Below are positions 57,165 to 64,000 of a stretch of 64,000 nucleotides of DNA, piece after piece (within the stretch, counting starts at the first letter, position 1; every line of letters begins with the position of its first letter). Source of the stretch: Parastagonospora avenae f. sp. tritici 18332-5. Its lineage: Eukaryota; Ascomycota; Dothideomycetes; Pleosporales; Phaeosphaeriaceae. Below the pieces are notes generated by a model. It was not told the origin of the DNA. It did not search any database and saw only the letters and a program-made list of their open reading frames with translations. The DNA lies in assembly GCA_022559985.1 (NCBI GenBank), contig JAFJTR010000030.1, forward strand, positions 186,001-250,000. The letters run 5' to 3'. The position numbers were made by a program, and so were the translations under genes.

Positions 57165-60100
57165 CTACTGCCCCCAAACACTCCCCGTACTCCCCGTATG
57201 CTGATGTCCATACTTCTCCTGGATACTCGCCAACTGCTGGGCCGTAGTGGGCGTGGTACCCCACCGCTGCGGCGCCGGCACCACCGAATTCGGCAGCGCG
57301 ATGCGCGCATTATCGCGAATCATGGCGACCATGGCTTCGGGATTGAAGCGTGTCTCGCGGTACGTGTGCGCGGGCGGGATGATGCTGAGGAGGAAGTTGA
57401 TTTCGCGGGGGAGCGGGACAGGGCCTTGGACGACCGGCGTGTTGCCCGAGGTGGCCAGGTTGCGGCGCGCGGCGTCGAGGCGGCGGCCGGCTGCGCCTTT
57501 GAGGGCGGGGGATTCGCCGCGCGCGAGTTTGCGGGGCTGGTTGTTGTCGTCGGCGTCGTCGAGGGGGCGCTTGGGGGAGTGGATGGCGACGGGCTGGATG
57601 TTGGTGAGGTGTGGGGAGGCGAAGTTGAAGTTGGGGGGAGAGGCGTGGCGCTGCTCCACTTGTTGTGGCATGGTGGGCTGGTGCTCCTCGACGGAGTTCA
57701 TGACGGGTTGCATGTGCATGATAGGCTTCATCTGCGAACGCGGGGAGATGATCGGGCGGACGGTAGTAGGGTCGAAGGTAGGACCCGCGAAGCGCTGGGA
57801 GAAGCGCTGTAGTTGCGGGTCCTCAGGGTATAGGGTGAGCATGCGTTGCTCCAGCTTCGTGATCTGAGCTAGCTCGCCGAACTTGGCTTCGTAGTCGTGG
57901 AAGAAGAGGAACAGCTCCTTGGCCCGACCGATCTGATCCGGCTTGGAGGTGATCTTTCCGACCACAGTCTCGAAGACGGCGCGTGCATCTACATTCGTCA
58001 GTATGGGATAACCACTTCGAACTCGGGGTACTCACTGGTTGAATCATTCAACTTGATCAAGTGTTTGATGTATTCTAACGCAAAGTGCTCGTCTTCAGGG
58101 AAGAGCTTCATGCCACGCTCAAAGATCTTGTTGGCAGCTGGGTCTTGGTAACAGTGGTGCTCGATGAGCGCGCTGGCGACATATGCTTCACTCAGCAGCT
58201 TGCCCTTCTTACGAGCTTCAGCGAAAACGGCGCGGAAACCACCAACCTCTGCGCCGGGCGAGCCTTTGCCTTGCACGCGTCGCATGGCTCGCATCAGAGC
58301 AATCCACGCATAAGTGAGTATCTTCTTGAGGGTCAGGATCTCGTTGTTGTGGCCTGCAACAATTCCTTGTATTTGCATCTTATGCATTTCTTCCTTCTCC
58401 CGGAGGCGTTTCGCAAGCTCGTCTTCATCTTCGTCGTAGTCTCCGTTCGCGTTGTTGCGAGTTGCCTCATCAGCCTGCTTCTGAGCTTCGAACATTTCCT
58501 TAGCGCGAGCAATCAACTGCTCCTCGCGCTTCTTCGTCTGCGCCGTCAGGTCGTAGATGGTGTCCAACAGCTTCATGTAGGGCTCGCGCACGGCCTTACC
58601 CTTCGCGATGATGCCCGGCTGCCCGTCTTCGAAATCGGTGCGCAACTCAACCTGGCTGGCTTTCTTGAAAGCTAGCAAGGAGCTCTCCGGGTTAGCTTCG
58701 ATGCCGTCGCTCAGGAACTTGTCTCCTTCCGCTGACAGACTGTTGTCGAAGCACCATTCTGCTGCCTCATACCATAGCTCCGGCCAGAAGCGAAGAGCCA
58801 TGAGGGCATTGTTGTAGAGATGGAGCACGCGGTTCTGGTACGCCGTCCGGTCGTCGATCAGGATCTCGAGCGGGTCGCTCTTCTCCCATTGTATCCAGTT
58901 CTTCCATAGCTTGACCTGGTTCGAGTACTCGTCGTGACCATCGAAGCCTGGCGCTGGAGGTAGGCGGGGAAGCGTGGTTCGGTTGACGCCCCTCGTGATG
59001 TTGTTGTCGAGGACGTTGATGGCGCTTCGCGCAGTCATGTATGACGGAGATTTCTCCTGGAGGTGCTTGCGTCCCTGTTACTGTTAGCATCGCATTAGTA
59101 TGCAGTGCCTTTGCGAACTCACTGTTTGCTTGTTCACAGACATCTCGAACTTGTCATAGTCGCGCCAAATCTCGAGAGTCGCGTTGTGTGGAATAGAAAT
59201 TGCACGCTGATAGACTTTGCGCAGAGTATCCATCTTCTGCTTGTCTTGCCAGCTGCTGCCGCCCGCATCGCCGGGGCCTGTCTTGAGCATCTCGATATAG
59301 TCCAGCCATAGCTTGCCAGCATTGACATCGATACCAACCCGTCCAAGAACGAACTCGTAGGCCTGAGTGACAGTCTGGCGGTTCGAACCAGTCTGGTCCG
59401 TCGTCAAGTTGAAGCGGCGGCGGACAAAGTCGATGTATGAAAAATACAATGGAACATAGGAACCTGTCTGCGCGATGGACTTGCCGAACAGGACCTCGAC
59501 CTTCTGCAGCTCATCGAGCTCAGTCTCGAAAGCGATCCATTCTACCCATTGCTCGCCCTGGTCATGTTAGCGAAATCGTACAAAGATTGTCAGTTCTGCT
59601 TACCGCTGTGGGAAAGACCTTGAGGAAGCGCTCAAAGGCCGCTCTCGCGTCGTCGTGCTTGTGTCGCCTGCGATGCTCCTCGATTAGACTCAGCCACGCT
59701 TCGACGTCACCGCGCGGGTCTTCAGCAATGCGATCTTCAAGGATACCGATGCGGTCCTGAGGAAGACGCGCCTTGGGCAGCGCTGTAGAAGTGGGCATGG
59801 GAGTGGCTGGGGCTGCAGACTGTCGGCCACTAGCCACGTTCATGTGATCTGGAGCACCTGTCATGGCAACGTCTGGGACAGGCGTGGTGCCGTTGGGAAC
59901 AGTAGAAGCAATAGAAGGAACAGACTCATTGACAGCGACAGAAGCAGAGAGAAGGGACGAAGCACCCTGATCTTGTGCACTATGTAACTGTACATCTGGT
60001 GTGGGAACTGTATTGTTTGGTGTGTTTGTAAATGAACGCTGTGGTGATTCTGCAGGCCCGGCGGCAGTCTTGGGCTGCGCGACAGGCTCCTCTTCCTCGT

Positions 60101-60425
60101 CCTCGCTCTCGTCGACAAAACCACCCCTTGTGCGCGGCTGCTTGGACGGTGTCGGCGCCGCTGAGACCTCGGCGGAAGCTGTCGCCTGCGGAGGCTCCAG
60201 ACCATTTTCGCCCTCACCGTCAGCGACCACAGGTGGTGAGTTGGCCGCCGATTCAGGCATCGACGCTGAATGGTCGGACTGCGGGTGTGGGGAGTAATTG
60301 TTGGCGGGATCATACTCTTCCTCGTCGCCAGCGGCTTCGTAGGAGGTAGACGGGTCGTAGGCGGTGGCAGGGTCATACTCGTTCTGCTGCGCATTAAGGA
60401 ACGCGAGCTCCGCGTCGTCGGACAT
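57165..60425 (-). CDS. RNA14: mRNA 3'-end-processing protein RNA14 (CF IA, CstF77 orthologue)
   Basis: Exons 60425-59604, 59557-59123, 59074-58036 and 57988-57165 (introns 46, 48 and 47 nt) give 1,039 aa. The N-terminal about 230 residues are disordered, rich in acidic, Ser and Pro residues, and extended compared with yeast. HAT/TPR-like repeats form the central Suf domain: GEQWVEWIAFETELDEL, YFSYIDFVRRRFNL, NATLEIWRDYDKFE and RFWPELWYEAAEWCFDNS. The C-terminal part carries the short monkeytail-type segment REINFLLSIIPPAHTY expected to bind RNA15. It is nuclear and essential for cleavage and polyadenylation. The GMH1 gene is divergent from it. Confidence 0.95.
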
Positions 60426-61016
60426 GTTGGAAACTGTGAATCACTGCACTCGAGAATCAGAGCTGGTCGCGGAGATGGCAGATATTAAATCGTTACCGAC
60501 GTGGAACAATGAGATTCTTTGTCGCGTGCAGGTGGTCAGGTAGCTGCACGAGCGTGCACCTGGGCAGAGATGCACAAGAACCAGAGGTGCTCCCAGTTCG
60601 CCGCGCAAATTCGGGAGCTTAACTATCACGTGCAGGCGACGGTCGAGATGCGCGATGGTGGACGGAAATGCGCAATGCTCGGAAGTTGTCGTGGAATCTT
60701 TGCTGGAGTTGATAGAAACTGGTGAGAACATTGAATGAATACAACCTCCAGGGCTAAGTCCGGGCCGCCTTAGGGCTTGGCACATGTGGCTGGAGCTCCA
60801 CGCGAACGACCGGCGTCATCGCGCCAGATGCTATGTACGAACATTGGACTCTTTCACTTGGACTCACGAGCAGCGAGCATTGCATGGCGCACTTACTCTG
60901 ACATTGCGCGTGTCCCTCCCATTCACACGTCTCGGTCCCATCGCGCCTCCCCATAGACGCCACCTACACCTACACCTTCACCACCACCGCCATAGCTCCC
61001 ACCAGGCGCATACACC
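60426..61016. promoter_or_regulatory. Divergent promoter of RNA14 and GMH1
   Basis: 590 bp between two ATGs on opposite strands. It must contain both promoters. No factor site is called. Confidence 0.5.
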
Positions 61017-61997
61017 ATGAACCCACACATATCCCTTCCCCGCCCAACCGGTGGCCCCTCAAACTTCGGCTCCACTACCCCTTCCTCGCGCCGCAACGAA
61101 ATCAAAATGCCGCGCTTCTTCAAGCGGCTGTTCAAGTTCCCGCAGATGGACTTTGAAATGGCCATGTGGGAGATAATGAGCCTAATTATTGCGCCCAAGA
61201 AAGTGTTTCGACAAATATATTACCATGTAAGACCTCAGGGTTTTCGAAGAAGCATGGAAGGAAAGTGTTAATTGTTGATATAGAAACAAACCACCAAAAC
61301 CTACCACCGCCCCGACCCCTCCTTCACATATCTCCTCAGTCTGCTGCTCACCCTCACTTCCCTCGCATGGGGCTTCGCATACGCCGACGGCTTCACGCAA
61401 ACCCTGCACATCACGCTCGTCTTCATCTTCGGCCACTTCCTGCTGCTCTCCCTGCTGACCGCCACGCTCTTCTTCTTCCTCGTCGGCCGCCTGCTCGGCC
61501 CCGGAAACACGCTCCTGCCAGGCCGCCGACGGGGGCTGTACAATCTAAACGAAGCCGACGGCGGGAAAGAAGAGCTGGAATTCGGGTATTGCTGGGACGT
61601 GGCGATCCGCGCATTCGTGCCGGTGTGGGTGTTCCTATACGTCGTGCAGTTTCTGTGCATGCCGGTTATTGGGACGGAGCATTGGTATGTTTCTACCCTC
61701 CAACTTACCCCCGACCACAAATGTTCCATCCTACTCCCAAGTATAGCTAGCTAACGACACACAAGGCCCTCGGAACTCCTCTCAAACACAATCTACCTCT
61801 TCGCATTCAACTACTACTTCATCATCACTTTTCTCGGATACAATGCGCTCCCTTTTCTCCACCACACAGAACTCCTCCTCGCGCCCATCGCAGTAACGAC
61901 CATTCTCTGGTTCGCGTCGTTGTTCGGGTTTAATATGTCAAGACACTTTGCGCCGGTGTTATGGGCAGGCGCGCGATTGCGGAAACATGTAGGATGA
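61017..61997 (+). CDS. GMH1: UNC-50 family Golgi membrane protein (Gmh1-like)
   Basis: Exons 61017-61226, 61284-61684 and 61766-61997 (introns 57 and 81 nt) give 280 aa. Hallmarks are FPQMDFEMAMWEIMSLIIAP and PKKVFRQIYYH with KQTTKTYHRPDPSF after the splice, then about five membrane segments (FTYLLSLLLTLTSLAWGFA, LLLSLLTATLFFFLV, PVWVFLYVVQFLCMPVIG, IYLFAFNYYFIITFLGYNA, LLAPIAVTTILWFASLFGF). It is expected in Golgi membranes, linked to Arf-GEF function and receptor trafficking. The stop is at 61995-61997. Confidence 0.93.
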
Positions 61998-62339
61998 GGA
62001 GTGCAAAATTGGCGTTTGCGTAAAGTCTGGTTTACTTGGAGTTTATTGTACAGACTGGTCTGGTACAGAAGAGTCGTACATGGCGTTTGGAAATTCCTTT
62101 GGTTTAGATGGGATTGGGCATTTCTGCGGGTTTCAAGGCATATTTCCTTGGGCGAGTTGTAACATAGACATCAATCACATCAGATGTTATTTCACACCTT
62201 TCACGCCATACATCACCAATCACACGTCAATTATATGTTTGGGGAACATGGTATATAAAATCCACGAAAAGCACAATATCACATTGAAGAAACACTATTT
62301 AAAGACCCGCAAAGACTGCAAATCGAGCTTGTTTTCCTT
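61998..62339. other. Convergent 3' region between GMH1 and the acrB-type gene
   Basis: 342 bp between two stop codons. Only 3' UTR sequence is expected; no other feature seen. Confidence 0.6.
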
Positions 62340-64000
62340 TCATCTTCCTGTTCCAATCGGACTCATCAGACCCGCGCTGCCTGGACTGCGAACCATCATC
62401 GGCTTGATCGGCTGGACCGGGCTCATAGGATCCCTTTGGCTGGAGCTCTGGCTCGACGTGCCGGAGCTCAGACTGCCACTACCATGACTACCGTTGTGGC
62501 CATTGAGTGGGGCGTTGAAAGGGTTTCCAAGAGTGTATCCAGAGGGCGAGTAAGGCTCATCGAAGCCGTCGGTGAAGCCGGAGATATTCGAGAGCATAGA
62601 GGAGGAACGACCACGTCCGCCACGCAGAGAGCCAGGCGTGCTGTTAACGTGCGAGTTCATCGAGGGAAACGTGAAGCTTGCAAAAGGGTTGGCGTTGGGA
62701 GACATGCCGGTACCAGGAAGAGGACCTTCAGGAGTCGTCGGTACAGACATGTGGTGCTGATTCTGTGCGAGTATGAGTTCCTCGTACTGGTGGATTGTCT
62801 GCATCATCTGTCCCGTGGCTAGGTTGGCATCCTCGGTGCGGCGTTCGTAACCGTTAATGTTACTACGGTACTGGTTCTCAATCTCCGCACGCTGTTGTCG
62901 TAACGCGGTCCTTTCCTGCTCCTTTCGTTGCTTGGCAGTGAAGCCCTCAGCGTTGGCGGTAACGAGACGATCGTGCTGCTCGTTGAGCCTAGTTTGGCGT
63001 TGCTGAAGGCGTTCCCTTTGTCGAAGAGTGCCGGCAATGTCGGTTTCCACGCTTTGAATTTGGCGCTCAATCTCGGCTTTCACGTTGTCAAACTCGCTAG
63101 CAATGGCGTTCTTGTTGTCACGCTCCGTCTTCCAGGCTGCTTTCTTGGCTGCGGCTTCCTGGGCCTCCTCTTCTGGGATTTCTCCAAGATTGTCGGCCTG
63201 TAGGGAAAAGTCGGCGGCTGCGTCTTCGGCCTGGCGGATGTTTTGAGTGAATTGAAGGACACGCTGGCGCTGGCGCTCGTCGCTTCCTCCTGCGTTGGCA
63301 AGGCGATTGCTCAAACTATCCACCTCTTTACGAATGGTACCGATGGCGGTCTTGTGGTCCTTCTTCGCACGCTTCAAGCGATTGCGCTGCTCCTGTAGCT
63401 GCTGGTCGGCTGCGGCAATCGAGTTCTTCAGAGTAGTGGTTGGCGATGAGGGACGGAGCGTCTGATGTGCTGGCGGTGAAGCAACGGAGGCCAGTTCGGC
63501 TACAGGGCCGGCCGAGGTGATCAGGCTCGCTGAGTAAAAGACTTCGTTGTCGGCAGTCCGTACGAACTCACAGTAGTAATTCGAAAGCGCTGTGAGACCG
63601 AAAATCTCCCCTACCCAGAAGCCAGTGCCCTCTTGACCCTGGTAACCAAGCGAAGTGCTCTGGCGGATTCTGGTCGAACTCCAGTCTGCACCATTCACAC
63701 GAATGTAAAATGGCTTCGACTTGTCAATCCCCGATCCGGTCGTTGAATCCTCCTCGTCCTGCTCTTGGAACTCGATCCCGGTAAATAAATTGACACGAAA
63801 GGAAATGTCGGAATAGCCGACTTCAGAAACCCAAACACGATCGTCTTCCGATCTCCAAACAGCGTTTCCAATGTGATTTGCGTCTTTTGCGTTAGCCTCG
63901 TCAGCGTCGTTGGCTGCCCGGCTACTTTCCATCTCTTTTAAAACTGTAACTTTTGTACTGGCCAGAGCAGCCCAAAACGGCTGCTGACTACGAACATGAG
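62340..64000 (-). CDS. acrB: acrB-type ubiquitination network signalling protein, C-terminal part (cut by window edge)
   Basis: The frame is open from the right window edge to a TAG at 62340-62342; at least 550 codons are visible. QPFWAALASTKVTVLKEM lies upstream of the ATG at 63932, so the true start is outside. The visible part has a compact N-terminal domain with tryptophan-rich segments, a long coiled coil (EQRNRLKRAKKDHKTAIGTI and onward, with many Q, R and E) and a Ser/Pro/Gly-rich tail ending SPGSAGLMSPIGTGR. This layout matches the A. nidulans acrB family, membrane-linked with a coiled coil and tied to the creB deubiquitinase network. No intron is seen in the visible part. Confidence 0.82.
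   Translation of the reverse strand, partial: HVRSQQPFWAALASTKVTVLKEMESSRAANDADEANAKDANHIGNAVWRSEDDRVWVSEVGYSDISFRVNLFTGIEFQEQDEEDSTTGSGIDKSKPFYIRVNGADWSSTRIRQSTSLGYQGQEGTGFWVGEIFGLTALSNYYCEFVRTADNEVFYSASLITSAGPVAELASVASPPAHQTLRPSSPTTTLKNSIAAADQQLQEQRNRLKRAKKDHKTAIGTIRKEVDSLSNRLANAGGSDERQRQRVLQFTQNIRQAEDAAADFSLQADNLGEIPEEEAQEAAAKKAAWKTERDNKNAIASEFDNVKAEIERQIQSVETDIAGTLRQRERLQQRQTRLNEQHDRLVTANAEGFTAKQRKEQERTALRQQRAEIENQYRSNINGYERRTEDANLATGQMMQTIHQYEELILAQNQHHMSVPTTPEGPLPGTGMSPNANPFASFTFPSMNSHVNSTPGSLRGGRGRSSSMLSNISGFTDGFDEPYSPSGYTLGNPFNAPLNGHNGSHGSGSLSSGTSSQSSSQRDPMSPVQPIKPMMVRSPGSAGLMSPIGTGR

Overview
The window looks like nuclear DNA of a filamentous ascomycete (Pezizomycotina; probably Dothideomycetes, an inference). 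Introns are mostly 45-60 nt with GTAAGT-like donors, CTAAC/CTAAT branch sites and CAG/TAG acceptors, and spacing is compact. The conserved genes are typical fungal ones: COG5, VTS1, RNA14, GMH1/UNC-50, an acrB-type protein, Argonaute, PP28, a Zn2Cys6 regulator and BTB proteins. No rRNA, convincing tRNA, CRISPR or bacterial-style signals were seen.

Layout. 1-4.4 kb is a gene graveyard: a small spliced ORF, a solo LTR with a perfect 5-bp target-site duplication, a transporter pseudogene with two in-frame stops, and a broken cyclase-family gene. 4.5-14 kb is conserved: an AAA ATPase, COG5, VTS1 and a secreted GH16 glucanase. 14.5-16 kb (minus) holds a frameshifted gene whose length and layout may suit a fungal gasdermin-like protein (weakly supported). 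16.5-23.3 kb (minus) carries four genes in a row: an enoyl-CoA hydratase, quinolinate phosphoribosyltransferase (de novo NAD), a Zn2Cys6 regulator and an anion:cation symporter-type MFS transporter. 24.3-33.1 kb is a locus of two large proteins with HeLo-like N-termini, an unknown 390-aa protein between them and a 77-aa protein. 34.7-36.5 kb is a sugar transporter, followed by about 4 kb without a convincing gene. 40-48 kb has two BTB proteins, PP28, an HNH protein and an EthD protein. 48-57 kb is an Argonaute gene flanked on both sides by arrays of a short motif recurring about every 150 bp. 57-64 kb holds RNA14, GMH1 and an acrB-type gene cut by the window edge.

The most unusual structures are the two related, regularly spaced arrays around Argonaute; two near-duplicate introns inside Argonaute separated by a 26-nt exon; the intact solo LTR; and the HeLo-like locus with a possible cell-death pseudogene 8 kb away. 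All calls were made by reading; no search was run. Exon borders were chosen by splice consensus and frame. Where several exons are listed, the summed length is divisible by three, apart from the broken genes.
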